A stretch of 46,858 bases of DNA from Leucobacter sp. OLIS6 (GCF_002752355.1 NZ_MRAV01000005.1:1-46858), one strand, 5' to 3'. Numbered from the stretch's first letter, positions 16,043-24,606 are shown. Numbers and translations: made by a program. The notes: generated by a model from the letters alone, not told the origin.

Positions 16043-17544
16043 CGGTCGAGCCGGGCGACCCGGCGCCGGTCGCCCTGCTGCAGCATGAGCCCTGCGAGCT
16101 CCTGCGCGATCGCGTCGCGCATCCGCCCGCAGAAGTCGACCGGTTCCCGCGCGGCATCGGGCGACTCGGCCACGATCCGGTCGACGATGCCGTTCGCACG
16201 GAGCGCCGCCGAGGCGACACCCTGCTGCTCGGCGAGCTCCGCCGCGTGCGCCGTGTCCCGGTGCACGATCGCCGACGCGCCCTCGGGCGGCAGCGGCGAG
16301 AGCCAGGCGTGCTCGGCGGCGATGGTGCGGTCGGCCGGAAGCAGAGCGAGCGCCCCGCCGCCGGTCCCCTCGCCGAGCAGCACCGACAACGTCGGACCCC
16401 GGTGGCTGACGAGGTCGGCGAGGCAGTGGGCGATCTCGCTCGCGAGCCCGCCCTCCTCCGCGGCGCGCGACAGCGCCGCACCCGGAGTATCGATGACGCT
16501 GACGAGCGGCAACCGGAGCTCCTCGGCGAGGTGCATGGCGCGGCGGGCGGCGCGGAGCGCGCCCGGGCCGAGCGGGGCGTACGCGCGCTGCGCGCGGCGA
16601 TCCTGCCCGACGACCACCGCCGGGATCCCGCCGAAGCGGGCGAGGCTCAGCGAGAGGCCCGGATCCCGCTCGCCCTGGCCGGTTCCCGACAGCGGCACGA
16701 TGTCGCTCGCCGCGTGACGCAGCAGCTCACGGAGGCCCGGTCGCCTGCGATCCCTGGTGCGGGTGACCGATTCCCAGGTCGCCGTGGACCCCGCGGGATC
16801 GGCCGAGGCCGCTCCGGGATCGGCGGCGCGCTCCACGAGCGCCGCGTGGGTCGGTCGTTCGAGCAGCCGCAGGGTGCGCTGCACGACCTCGCGCAGCGCA
16901 TCGGGCTGGAGCACGCCGTCGATGATCCCGAGCCGCGCGAGATTCTCGGCGGACTGCACCCCGGCTGGGAACGGTTCACCGTACAGCGCCTCGTAGACGC
17001 GCGGGCCGAGGAAACCGACGAGCGCGCCCGGCTCGGCCACGGTGACCTGCCCGAGCGAGCCGAACGAGGCGAGCGCGCCGCCCGTCGACGGATGCCTGAG
17101 ATAGACGAGGTACGGCAGCCCCTCGGCCTGGTGCGCGGCGACGGCAGCCGCGATCTTCACCATGGCGACGAACGCGAGCGTGCCCTCCTGCATGCGCGTG
17201 CCGCCCGACGCGGTCGACGCGAGCACCGGCAGCCGCTCGGCCGTCGCCCGCTCGATCGCGGCGACGAAACGCTCCGCCGCGGCCGCGCCGATCGAACCGG
17301 CGAGGAATCCGAACTCGCAGGCGATGAGCGCGACACGGCGGCCGTCGATGAGCGCCTCGCCCGTGACGATCGATTCGTCGGCACCGCTCTTCTCGGCAGC
17401 GCGGGCCAGCTCCTCGCGGTAGGCGTCGCCGAGGTCCGGTTCGACGGGCGGCGCATCCCACGAGACGTAGCTGCCGGGATCCGAGATGAGTTCGATGAGC
17501 TGCGCGGCCGAGAGCCGGCGCGGACGCTCGGCGGCCGCACTCAT
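16021..17544 (-). CDS. Fused AccD-AccA-type acyl-CoA carboxyltransferase
   Basis: A 507-residue protein in which an AccD-like half is followed by an AccA-like half. The AccD part has FLAGSIGAAAAERF, TASGGTRMQEG (111-121), PSTGGALASFGSLG and AEPGALVGFLGPRV. The AccA part has AVVVGQDRR, VIDTPGAALSRAAEEGG, LLGEGTGGGALALL, EHAWLSPLPPEG and NGIVDRIV. The Cys4 zinc ribbon of bacterial AccD is absent. Such crotonase-fold domains move CO2 between carboxybiotin and an acyl-CoA, and homologues decarboxylate malonyl thioesters (MdcD/MdcE). No biotin carboxylase or biotin carrier lies in this operon; pyruvate carboxylase is 24 kb away. The start overlaps the CoA-transferase stop (ATGA), so the two enzymes are made together. 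Substrate unknown. Confidence 0.87.
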   Translation of the reverse strand: MSAAAERPRRLSAAQLIELISDPGSYVSWDAPPVEPDLGDAYREELARAAEKSGADESIVTGEALIDGRRVALIACEFGFLAGSIGAAAAERFVAAIERATAERLPVLASTASGGTRMQEGTLAFVAMVKIAAAVAAHQAEGLPYLVYLRHPSTGGALASFGSLGQVTVAEPGALVGFLGPRVYEALYGEPFPAGVQSAENLARLGIIDGVLQPDALREVVQRTLRLLERPTHAALVERAADPGAASADPAGSTATWESVTRTRDRRRPGLRELLRHAASDIVPLSGTGQGERDPGLSLSLARFGGIPAVVVGQDRRAQRAYAPLGPGALRAARRAMHLAEELRLPLVSVIDTPGAALSRAAEEGGLASEIAHCLADLVSHRGPTLSVLLGEGTGGGALALLPADRTIAAEHAWLSPLPPEGASAIVHRDTAHAAELAEQQGVASAALRANGIVDRIVAESPDAAREPVDFCGRMRDAIAQELAGLMLQQGDRRRVARLDRYRRIGV

Positions 17545-18764
17545 GCCGCCGCCTCCGCCACCGGCGCGCTCGGCACGGCCGGCGCGCTCGCGAGCCAGGC
17601 GCGGATCGCGTCGCCGTGCTGGTCGAGCACGGGCGGCGCCTGGTGCTCGGTCCGCGCACGCTCCGCCTCTCCCGCGGCATCGACGTCGAAGAAGCGGATC
17701 GCCGGCCCCGGCAGCGAGATGCTGCCGAGCGCCGCGTGATCCACCTCGACGACGAGCCCTTGCGAACGGACCTGGTCCCACTCGTAGACCTCGGAGAGAT
17801 CGCGCACTTTGCCCGCGGGAATCCCCGCGGCGCGCAGCCGTTCGAGCAGCGGGGCCGCGTCGTGCGCCGCGAAGGCGTCCTCGACGAACGCGATGGTCTC
17901 TCCGCGACGCGCGACGCGCTCCGGGTTCGTCCCGAGACCCGGCGTCTCGGGATCCAAACCGAACTCGGCGCAGAACGCCTGCCACAGCCGCTCGCTGCCG
18001 ACGCTGATCTGCACCGCGCCGTCGCGGCAGCGGAACAGGCCGTACGGCGCGATCGACGGGTGGTGGTTGCCCTGGGCCTGCGGGGTCTGCCCGGCCACGG
18101 TGACCCGGGTGCCCTGGAACGCGTGCACGCCGACGATCGATGACAGCAGCGAGGTGCGCACCACGCGTCCACGGCCCGTGCGCTCCCGCTCGTGCAGCGC
18201 GGCGAGCACGCCGACCACGCCGTGGATCCCGCCGAGCAGGTCGGCGATCGGGGTCCCGACCCGCTGCGGGTCCTCGGGGCCCGGGCCCGTGAGCGACATG
18301 AGCCCGGCCTCGCCCTGCACGATCTGGTCGTAGCCCGCGCGCCCGCCCTCCGGGCCGTCGTGGCCGAAGCCCGTGATCGAGAGCTGCACGAGCCGCGGGT
18401 TCAGCGCCGCCAGCGCGGCGGTGCCGAAGCCGAGGCGATCCATCACGCCGGTGCGGAAGTTCTCGATGAGCACGTCGGCCCGTTCGAGCAGGCCGGTCAG
18501 CACCGCGCGGCCGTCGTCGCTCTTCAGATCGAGCGCGATCGACTCCTTGTTGCGATTGCACGACAGAAAATATGTGGAATAGGAGCGGCCGTCCGCGCCG
18601 TCGACGAACGGCGGCCCCCACGACCGGGTGTCGTCCCCGCTGCCCGGCGACTCGACCTTGATCACCCGGGCGCCGAGATCCCCCAGCATCTGCCCCGCGT
18701 GCGGTCCCGCGAGCGCGCGGGACAGATCGATCACCAGCAGGTCCTCGAGCGAGCCCTCGTTCAT
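17541..18764 (-). CDS. CaiB/BaiF (class III) CoA-transferase
   Basis: A 407-residue class III CoA-transferase. The N-terminus (LLVIDLSRALAGPHAGQMLGDLGARVIKVESP) is the standard CoA-binding Rossmann segment, and ENFRTGVMDRLGFG and AGYDQIVQGEAGLMSLTG follow. Asp146 in the latter is the expected catalytic aspartate that forms the acyl anhydride. It moves CoA from a donor acyl-CoA to a free carboxylic acid; the family spans carnitine, formyl/oxalate, succinate and itaconate or mesaconate transferases, and the specificity is not readable. The ATG at 18764 has an AGAGGA ribosome site. It is coupled to the carboxyltransferase gene downstream. Confidence 0.9.
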   Translation of the reverse strand: MNEGSLEDLLVIDLSRALAGPHAGQMLGDLGARVIKVESPGSGDDTRSWGPPFVDGADGRSYSTYFLSCNRNKESIALDLKSDDGRAVLTGLLERADVLIENFRTGVMDRLGFGTAALAALNPRLVQLSITGFGHDGPEGGRAGYDQIVQGEAGLMSLTGPGPEDPQRVGTPIADLLGGIHGVVGVLAALHERERTGRGRVVRTSLLSSIVGVHAFQGTRVTVAGQTPQAQGNHHPSIAPYGLFRCRDGAVQISVGSERLWQAFCAEFGLDPETPGLGTNPERVARRGETIAFVEDAFAAHDAAPLLERLRAAGIPAGKVRDLSEVYEWDQVRSQGLVVEVDHAALGSISLPGPAIRFFDVDAAGEAERARTEHQAPPVLDQHGDAIRAWLASAPAVPSAPVAEAAA

Positions 18765-18817
18765 GGTGCGTCCTCTCTGCGTTTCTGCGTTTCGGTTGGG
18801 TCGTGGATGCCGACCAC

Positions 18818-18846
18818 CGGCCCGGGTTCCGGTCCGGCCCGGGCCG
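18818..18846 (-). other. Intra-operon hairpin between the M20 and CoA-transferase genes
   Basis: A perfect 9-bp inverted repeat (CGGCCCGGG, 11-base loop, CCCGGGCCG) lies in the 98-base gap, the largest inside the six-gene operon. It lacks a T tract. It may attenuate transcription or stabilise mRNA between the upstream transport and hydrolase genes and the downstream CoA genes. Confidence 0.4.
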
Positions 18847-18862
18847 CGGTCGGCGGGTCGGA

Positions 18863-20071
18863 TCACCGGCCCAGGGAATGCCCCAGCGCAGCGAGCGCCG
18901 CGCGGACCCCGGTGCTGAGCGTCGGCTCCGGCACGGGCAGGAAGTGGGGCGAGTGGTTCACGGGTGGGGCCGGGTGGTCCGCCGGGAAGCCGCCGAACAC
19001 CCAGTAGACGCCCGGTGCACCGGCGCTGTCGGGGAGCGTTCCGAAGTCCTCCGACCCCATCGCGGGCGGGGCCGTGAACACGTTCTCCTCGCCCAGTTCC
19101 TCCCGGAGCGCGGCGCGCACCTCCTCCGCCCGCACCTCGTCGTTGTGCAGGCGCGGGAAGCGGTACAGCTCCTCGATCTCAGGGTGCGGAGCGCCCGAGG
19201 CGTCGGCCTCCGCGTTCACGATGCGCACGATCGCGGCGAGCACCCGTTCGCGTGCGTCCTCCGTGAGCGTCCGGATGTTGAGGGTGAACTCGGCCCGGTC
19301 CGGGATGATGTTCTCCTTGAGTCCGGCGTGGAACGTGCCGCAGGTGACGACCGCCGGCGACTGCGGCGGCAGTTCGCGGGAGACGATGGTCTGCAGCCGG
19401 GCGACCATGTGCACGCCGAGCACGATCGGATCGATCGAGTCCTGCGGCTGCGATCCGTGCGACTGCTTGCCGTGCACGGTGACCCGCAGCGAATCCGCCA
19501 TGGCCATCGCCGGCCCCGTCGCGAGCGCGACGGTTCCCGCGGGGGTCTCGGGGAAGACGTGCTGCCCCAGCACGAGCTCCGGCACCGGCGCCCGGTCCCA
19601 CAGCCCGTCGGCCACCATCGCAGCGGCGCCCGCGGCGGTCTCCTCGCCGGGCTGGAACAGCCAGACGACCGTCCCCGCCCAGGATCCCGGCTGCCGGGCC
19701 ATCGCGGCGGCCGCGGCGAGCGCGACCGCGACGTGGGTGTCGTGGCCGCACCCGTGCATCACCGGGACGACGGTGCCGTCCGCGAGCGTGCCGGTCGCGG
19801 ACGAGGCGTAGTCGGCGCCGGTGTCCTCGCGGATCGGCAGCCCGTCGGTGTCGGCGCGGAATCCGACCACCGGGCCGTCGCCGTTGCGCTGCACGCCGAC
19901 GACTCCCGTGCCGCCGCAGCGGAAGTGCTCGATCCCGAGATCGCCGAGGCGCGCCTCGATGAACTCGGCGGTGCGGTGCTCCTGCATCGAGAGCTCCGGA
20001 TTCGCGTGCAGGTGCCGGTAGTCGGCGTGCATCGCGTCGCGTTCGGCGTCGGTCAGGCGGGTGTTCAGCAT
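18863..20071 (-). CDS. M20-family amidohydrolase (aminoacylase/hippuricase-like)
   Basis: A 402-residue M20D-type metallohydrolase. Metal ligands and catalytic residues are visible: MHGCGHDTH (Cys108, His110), FQPGEE (Glu143-Glu144), the QHVFPETPAG histidine, the dimerisation-domain SHGSQP motif, and the late MGSEDFG and NHSPHF segments. Relatives hydrolyse N-acyl amino acids such as hippurate, N-acetyl amino acids or indoleacetyl-amino acids, releasing an acid and an amine in the cytosol. There is no signal peptide. A GGAAGGAG ribosome site precedes the ATG at 20071. It lies 25 bases after the symporter gene, so a carboxylate released here could feed the downstream CoA-transferase. Confidence 0.92.
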   Translation of the reverse strand: MLNTRLTDAERDAMHADYRHLHANPELSMQEHRTAEFIEARLGDLGIEHFRCGGTGVVGVQRNGDGPVVGFRADTDGLPIREDTGADYASSATGTLADGTVVPVMHGCGHDTHVAVALAAAAAMARQPGSWAGTVVWLFQPGEETAAGAAAMVADGLWDRAPVPELVLGQHVFPETPAGTVALATGPAMAMADSLRVTVHGKQSHGSQPQDSIDPIVLGVHMVARLQTIVSRELPPQSPAVVTCGTFHAGLKENIIPDRAEFTLNIRTLTEDARERVLAAIVRIVNAEADASGAPHPEIEELYRFPRLHNDEVRAEEVRAALREELGEENVFTAPPAMGSEDFGTLPDSAGAPGVYWVFGGFPADHPAPPVNHSPHFLPVPEPTLSTGVRAALAALGHSLGR

Positions 20072-20096
20072 GCTCGGCTCCTTCCGTGGTCCCGGG

Positions 20097-21542
20097 TCAT
20101 CGCGCGACGGGGACCGACGCCTCGTCCTCGAACTCGACCTGTTCGACCGCGGTACCGCCGCGCGAGCGTCGGATCGCCTCGGCGACGACGAGCACCAGGA
20201 GGTTCGGGACGAGAGCGATAAGGCCGGAGTCGATGCCGCCGGTCGGGATCCCCGCGAAGGTGATGGTCGCGACCGTGACGACGCCGACGAGGATGCCGAG
20301 CCCGACTGGCCAGGCTCCGACGCGCACCTTCCGCTGCAGCGCCAGGACGATGCCCGGTGCGAGCTGGGTCGTGCCGCCGTAGGTGAGCAGCAGCAGCGCG
20401 CCGATGTCGGAACGGACCAGCCCGAAGGCGAGCGACAGCCCGAGCGCGACCACGATGACGACGTAGTTGACGGTCATCTTGCGCGCGGGGCTCACGTTCT
20501 GCAGCACGTTGGAGCTCACGAGGGTCGAGATGCCCATCACGATGCCGGCGGCGGGCACCATGGCGGCCGAGGCGCCGCCGACCGCGACGAGGCCGAGCAG
20601 CCAGTCCGGCACGATGTTCCCGGTCATGGTGAGCAGCACCGCGTTACCGGGGGTGTCGGAGGGCAGCTGCAGCACAGCGGCCATGCCGACCATGATCGGG
20701 ATGAACAGCAGCAGCTGGTAGATCGGCAGCCACTTCGAGTTGCTCCGCAGTACCTCGCCGCTCTTCGCGGCGAGCATGGGCGGCCACAGGTGCGGCAGCG
20801 TCGCGAAGCCCGCGCCGATCACGGTGACGAGCATCGAGGTGACGAACCACACCGGGCCGAAGCCGTCGGCCTGCAGCGTGAGCAGCGTCGGCACGCTGTC
20901 GGCGATCTCGGCGAACACGGGACTGATGCCGTTGAAGCTGATCGCCACTCCGGCGATCACGACGACGAGCGCCAGCGCCATCAGGATGTCCTTGAGGATC
21001 GCGACGCGGGCGATGCCCTTGATGCCGGACCAGGCGACGAAGATCGCGACGAGGATGCTCGCGATGACCATGCTCAGGCCGCGGGCGCTCGAACTGCCGG
21101 TCGCGAGCTCGACGATCATGCCGAGACCGGTGATCTGCAGCTGCAGGTACGGGATCAGGGTGATCGCACCGATGATCGCGACGACCTTGCCGAGCCAGCG
21201 GGCCCGGAAGCGATCCTCGAAGTAGTCGGCCATGGTGAGGTAGCCGCGGCGCTGGGCGAGCTCGCGGATGCGCGGAGCGACGAAGTAGTTGATCGGCCAG
21301 GCCATGGTCAGGTAGCCGATGGCGTAGACCGCGCTCGCGCCGCCGCCGAAGGCGAGGCCCGCGAGGCCGAGGAAGCTGAAGGTGGTGAGCGACTCGCCCG
21401 CCTGCAGGAACCAGGTGGTCCACTTCGGGATGTCGCGCTTGCCGACGACCCAGTGCGAAGCGCTGGTCTGCCGGCGGCGGAGGCCGATGCCGAGCGCCCC
21501 GATGATCAGGATCCCGACGATGATGATGATCGCGACGGTCAT
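20097..21542 (-). CDS. SSS-family sodium:solute symporter
   Basis: A 481-residue polytopic transporter with about 12-13 membrane helices, starting MTVAIIIIVGILIIGALGIGLRRR. Typical SSS segments are visible: WVVGKRDIPKWTTWFLQAGESLTTFSFLGLAGLAFGGG near the start, and YLTMADYFEDRF followed by helix-rich sequence. The symporter should import an organic solute with Na+. The ATG at 21542 overlaps the stop of the small upstream membrane protein (ATGA), a coupling seen for two-component SSS systems. The charged C-terminal tail is cytosolic. The substrate is probably the amide or acylated compound hydrolysed by the flanking enzymes. Confidence 0.9.
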   Translation of the reverse strand: MTVAIIIIVGILIIGALGIGLRRRQTSASHWVVGKRDIPKWTTWFLQAGESLTTFSFLGLAGLAFGGGASAVYAIGYLTMAWPINYFVAPRIRELAQRRGYLTMADYFEDRFRARWLGKVVAIIGAITLIPYLQLQITGLGMIVELATGSSSARGLSMVIASILVAIFVAWSGIKGIARVAILKDILMALALVVVIAGVAISFNGISPVFAEIADSVPTLLTLQADGFGPVWFVTSMLVTVIGAGFATLPHLWPPMLAAKSGEVLRSNSKWLPIYQLLLFIPIMVGMAAVLQLPSDTPGNAVLLTMTGNIVPDWLLGLVAVGGASAAMVPAAGIVMGISTLVSSNVLQNVSPARKMTVNYVVIVVALGLSLAFGLVRSDIGALLLLTYGGTTQLAPGIVLALQRKVRVGAWPVGLGILVGVVTVATITFAGIPTGGIDSGLIALVPNLLVLVVAEAIRRSRGGTAVEQVEFEDEASVPVAR

Positions 21543-21847
21543 CGGATCCCCTCCTCTTCCTCGGCGGCGATGCGCTCGAGGCGCAGCAGCTGGATCTGCT
21601 GGGTCTCGAGGCGCTCCTTCTCGGCGAGGTCGGCCTCGCGGCCGCCGTTGCGCTGGTACAGGGACTCGACGATCTGGATGCTCACGACGGTGAGCACGAC
21701 GAGGACAGCGATCCAGACGAGCACGGCCGGGAGGCCGAACCACAGGGTCGGCTCCTGCGCGAAGGTCCAGAACGGGGTCGAGAAGAAGCCGAGGATCGGG
21801 ATGCCGATGATGGCGGCCCGTCCGGGTGTCAGCAGTCGGGGTTTCAT
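21539..21847 (-). CDS. Small membrane partner of the SSS symporter (DUF3311-like)
   Basis: A 102-residue protein with two hydrophobic segments (AAIIGIPILGFFSTPFWTF and LWFGLPAVLVWIAVLVVLTVVSIQIV) and a charged helical tail (~68-102, rich in Glu, Arg, Leu) that may form a coiled coil. The pattern resembles the DUF3311/YhdT-type small proteins encoded immediately before SSS transporters such as PanF. Its stop overlaps the symporter ATG, and a good ribosome site (AAAGGAG) precedes the ATG at 21847. It is probably an accessory subunit; the exact family assignment is uncertain. Confidence 0.8.
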   Translation of the reverse strand: MKPRLLTPGRAAIIGIPILGFFSTPFWTFAQEPTLWFGLPAVLVWIAVLVVLTVVSIQIVESLYQRNGGREADLAEKERLETQQIQLLRLERIAAEEEEGIR

Positions 21848-21879
21848 ATTGCTCCTTTGCAATAGCTGGGCGGTTCGGG

Positions 21880-23301
21880 TCAGCGGGAGAGCACCATCGG
21901 TGCGCTGCGCCACATGGGGAGCTCGCGCTCGAACTGGCGGGCCAGGGAGAGCAGCAGCGCTTCGCTGCGCGGGGGCGCGATGAGCTGCAGACCGACGGGA
22001 AGCCCCTCGGGGCTGAACCCGCAGGGCACGCTGATCGCGGCGAAGCCGGTCACCGAGATCCGCCAGCTCGCCCGCATCCAGTCGAGGTAGTCCGCCTGCG
22101 CGACGCCGTTGATCTCGCTCGGCCAGTGCTGCTCGGCGGGAAACGGGAGCACCGTGGTGACCGGAGCGGCCAGCACGTCGATGCGCTCGAACATTCCGAC
22201 CATGCCGTCGTAGACCCGGGTGCGCTGCTCGCGCGCTTCGGCGAAGTCGGCGATCCCGAGTCCGAGCCCGTACTCCGTGTTCGCGACCAGCTCGGGACTG
22301 AGGATGCTGCGATGCTCGTCGAGCAGGTCGCCGAAGCCCCGGGCATAGCCGATGCCGCGCAGCACGCGGAATGCGGGATCCGCCTCCGCGAGCTCGGGCT
22401 CGACGTCGGCGACCGCGTGCCCGAGCCGCTGCAGCGCGGGCAGACCTTCGCCGTCGAGCACCTCGGTCACCGCCGACTGGATCTCGAGGCCGCCGAGCGT
22501 GCGGCTCCACCCGATGCGCAGCGGTCCCGCGAGCTCGGGGATCCCGGGGGCGAGCGCGTCGGGGAACGCGAGCGGCGACCGGGCGTCGCCGCCCGAGAGC
22601 ACCGAGAGCAGCAGTGCCGCGTCACCGACCGTGCGCCCCATCGGACCGTTGGTGGCGAGGGACTCCCAGGCGTCCTTCGACGGCCAGTTCGGCACGCGCC
22701 CGATGGAGGGGCGCAGTCCGACCACGTTGCAGAAGGCCGCCGGGTTGCGCAGCGAGCCGCCCATGTCCGAGCCGTCGGCCACCGAGGACAGCCCCGCGGC
22801 GAGCGCGGCGGCGGCCCCGCCGCTCGATCCCCCGGCGCTGCGGTCCGGCGCGTAGGGGTTCGTGGTGGTGCCGAAGACCCGGTTGTAGGTGTGCGATCCG
22901 GTGCCGAACTCGGGGGTGTTGGTCTTGCCGTAGATCACGGCGCCCGCCGCGCGCATGCGCTCGACCACCAGGCTGTCGCGGGCCGGCACGTGCTCGGCGT
23001 GCAGCTGCGAGCCGTAGGTGCTGCGCATCCCCGCGGTGTCCTCCAGATCCTTGACCGCGATCGGAAGCCCTTCGAGCGGGCGCACGGGCTCGCCCGCCGC
23101 GCGTCGGCGGTCGGACTCGGCGGCGGCGGCCTCCGCGGCATCGAAGTCCACCGTCACGACGGCGTTGATAACCGGGTTGATCCGCTCGTAGCGCTCACGC
23201 GTCTCGGCCAGCAGCTCGCGCGCCGAGAGCTCGCCGCGGGCGAGCGCTTCGATCTGCTCCTGCGCGCTGCCGCGGCAGAGATCGATGTCCGTTTCAGTCA
23301 C
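21880..23301 (-). CDS. Amidase-signature family hydrolase
   Basis: A 473-residue amidase with the Ser-cisSer-Lys triad: Lys84 in LPIAVKDLEDTAG, the cis-Ser in the Gly/Ser loop AGGSSGGAAAA (Ser159/Ser160), and the nucleophile Ser183 in ADGSDMGGSLRNPA. Also present is GKTNTPEFGTGSHTYN. Family members hydrolyse amides (6-aminohexanoate dimers, indoleacetamide, mandelamide, allophanate) to acid and ammonia or amine. It is the first gene of the minus-strand operon; the GTG start at 23301 has a strong AAGGAGG site. It is divergent from the Lrp-type regulator. The substrate specificity is unknown, but co-occurrence with M20 points to an amide- or N-acyl-linked compound. Confidence 0.93.
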   Translation of the reverse strand: MTETDIDLCRGSAQEQIEALARGELSARELLAETRERYERINPVINAVVTVDFDAAEAAAAESDRRRAAGEPVRPLEGLPIAVKDLEDTAGMRSTYGSQLHAEHVPARDSLVVERMRAAGAVIYGKTNTPEFGTGSHTYNRVFGTTTNPYAPDRSAGGSSGGAAAALAAGLSSVADGSDMGGSLRNPAAFCNVVGLRPSIGRVPNWPSKDAWESLATNGPMGRTVGDAALLLSVLSGGDARSPLAFPDALAPGIPELAGPLRIGWSRTLGGLEIQSAVTEVLDGEGLPALQRLGHAVADVEPELAEADPAFRVLRGIGYARGFGDLLDEHRSILSPELVANTEYGLGLGIADFAEAREQRTRVYDGMVGMFERIDVLAAPVTTVLPFPAEQHWPSEINGVAQADYLDWMRASWRISVTGFAAISVPCGFSPEGLPVGLQLIAPPRSEALLLSLARQFERELPMWRSAPMVLSR

Positions 23302-23358
23302 TCACTCCTCCTTGAATGAGTAGATCGGGAAACTTTCGCCCCCGACGTGTCCTCTTTA

Positions 23359-23364
23359 GGTATA
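23359..23364 (-). promoter_or_regulatory. Probable -10 element of the amidase operon
   Basis: TATACC on the minus strand, about 58 bases before the GTG start. A consensus TTGACA at 23389-23394 is too far away (24-base gap) to pair with it in the usual way, which would fit an activator-dependent or repressor-overlapped promoter. The ATCGT repeats lie between the two. Confidence 0.4.
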
Positions 23365-23365
23365 G

Positions 23366-23386
23366 ATCGTGAGACATCGTGACGAT
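23366..23386. promoter_or_regulatory. ATCGT-repeat operator between amidase operon and Lrp gene
   Basis: ATCGTGA occurs twice, ten bases apart (23366 and 23376), and the second copy continues into the palindrome ATCGT-G-ACGAT. Three ATCGT half-sites on one DNA face, directly upstream of a -10-like TATACC on the minus strand, is a convincing target for the divergent Lrp-family regulator. Confidence 0.55.
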
Positions 23387-23462
23387 TCTGTCAACCTCGA
23401 ATAGCTTTCGTGTCCGAAAAGCCACCTTTCAAGCCGTTAGGCTCCTGAACAGGAGGTGCGCG

Positions 23463-24467
23463 ATGACCGAGCCGCTCGACCAGGCAGACCGCGAGATCTG
23501 CGCCGCGCTGCTGCGCAACGGGCGCGCCTCGTGGCGCCTCATCGCCCAGACCACGGGCCTGCAGGAGCGCACGGTCGCGCGCCGCGGCGCGCGCCTCATC
23601 GAACAGGGCCTCGTGCGCGTCCGAGGACTGTCCCAGCCCCACCTCATCGACCGCGGCGACGGCTACTTCGCCCGGATCGAGTGCCGACCAGCCGATCTCG
23701 GCGCCGTCGCCGGCTGGCTCGCGCACCGACCCGAGACGCTGTGGGTCGCCACGCTCATCGGCGAGAGCGCGATCATCTCCGAGGTCTACATCCGCTCGGA
23801 CGACCGATCCCGCTTCATCGAGGAGGAGCTCGCGACGCAGCCGGTCACCGGATACTCCTTCGAGTACATCGACCGCTTCCGCCGCACCGTGCGCGGCTGG
23901 CATCCCAATATCCTCAGCTCCGAGCAGCTCGACATGCTCGGCGAGGACGAGAGCCGGGCGCTCCGTGCCGCCGCGGAGCACCGGAACGAGGGCCTCGAAC
24001 CGGATCAGACGGACTCCGAGATCATCCGCCTGCTGAGCGTCGACGGCAGGTTGAGCATCGACGCGATCGCGAACGCGGTGGGGATCGCGAAGCCGACCGT
24101 GCGCAAGCGCATCGCGCAGATGCAGCGCACCGACTACCTGAGCATCCGGGCCGTGATCGATCCCGCGCTGCTCGGGTTCCCGCTCGAGTCCCTGATCACC
24201 GTGCACGCGCCGGCGTCGCGCGTCGACGAGGTCGCGGCGTTCCTCGCCCAGGACTGGCGCACCCGCTGGGCCGCCGAACTGCCGACGGGGCCGAGCGTGC
24301 GCGCGCTGCTCACCCTGTCATCCCGCCGGGAGCTCTTCGGGCTCCTCCACGACCTCGAGGCCGGCCTCGCCGACCGGGGCGCGCTGCGGATCGAGTCGAG
24401 CCCGCTGCTCACGCACTACAAGCGCAGTGACGTGGTGCTCCCCGTCGCGGGCGACCCCGCTTCCTGA
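23463..24467 (+). CDS. Tandem Lrp/AsnC-family regulator (two HTH-RAM modules)
   Basis: A 334-residue protein, about twice the usual 150-residue Lrp length. Module one has an HTH at ~5-50 (LDQADREICAALLRNGRASWRLIAQTTGLQERTVARRGARLIEQGLV) and a degenerate ligand domain to ~150. Module two has a second HTH at ~183-230 (DSEIIRLLSVDGRLSIDAIANAVGIAKPTVRKRI) and a second effector-like domain. Such duplicated forms are known in actinobacteria. The ATG at 23463 is chosen for its AGGAGG site. It is divergent from the amidase operon and probably its specific regulator, sensing the substrate or product. A -10-like TAGGCT lies at 23438-23443. Confidence 0.88.
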   Translation: MTEPLDQADREICAALLRNGRASWRLIAQTTGLQERTVARRGARLIEQGLVRVRGLSQPHLIDRGDGYFARIECRPADLGAVAGWLAHRPETLWVATLIGESAIISEVYIRSDDRSRFIEEELATQPVTGYSFEYIDRFRRTVRGWHPNILSSEQLDMLGEDESRALRAAAEHRNEGLEPDQTDSEIIRLLSVDGRLSIDAIANAVGIAKPTVRKRIAQMQRTDYLSIRAVIDPALLGFPLESLITVHAPASRVDEVAAFLAQDWRTRWAAELPTGPSVRALLTLSSRRELFGLLHDLEAGLADRGALRIESSPLLTHYKRSDVVLPVAGDPAS

Positions 24468-24500
24468 CCGGTCGGGCACGCATCGCCTTCGCCCGTTGCA

Positions 24501-24562
24501 CGTCGAGTGAACGCTGGTACACGAAATAGCGGCGCATTCCGTGTACCAGCGTTCACTCGACG
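24501..24562. repeat. Perfect 23-bp inverted repeat between convergent genes
   Basis: The arm at 24501-24523 (begins CGTCGAGTGAACGCTGG) is exactly complementary to 24540-24562, around the 16-base loop AAATAGCGGCGCATTC. It sits between the Lrp and TauE stop codons. The arms are less GC-rich than the genes around them and there is no T tract, so this may be a dispersed palindromic repeat used as a two-way terminator rather than a standard terminator. Confidence 0.85.
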
Positions 24563-24606
24563 GCGGTTCGCGCTCATCGAGGTCGCGGGGAAAGAACGCG
24601 CCTGGC

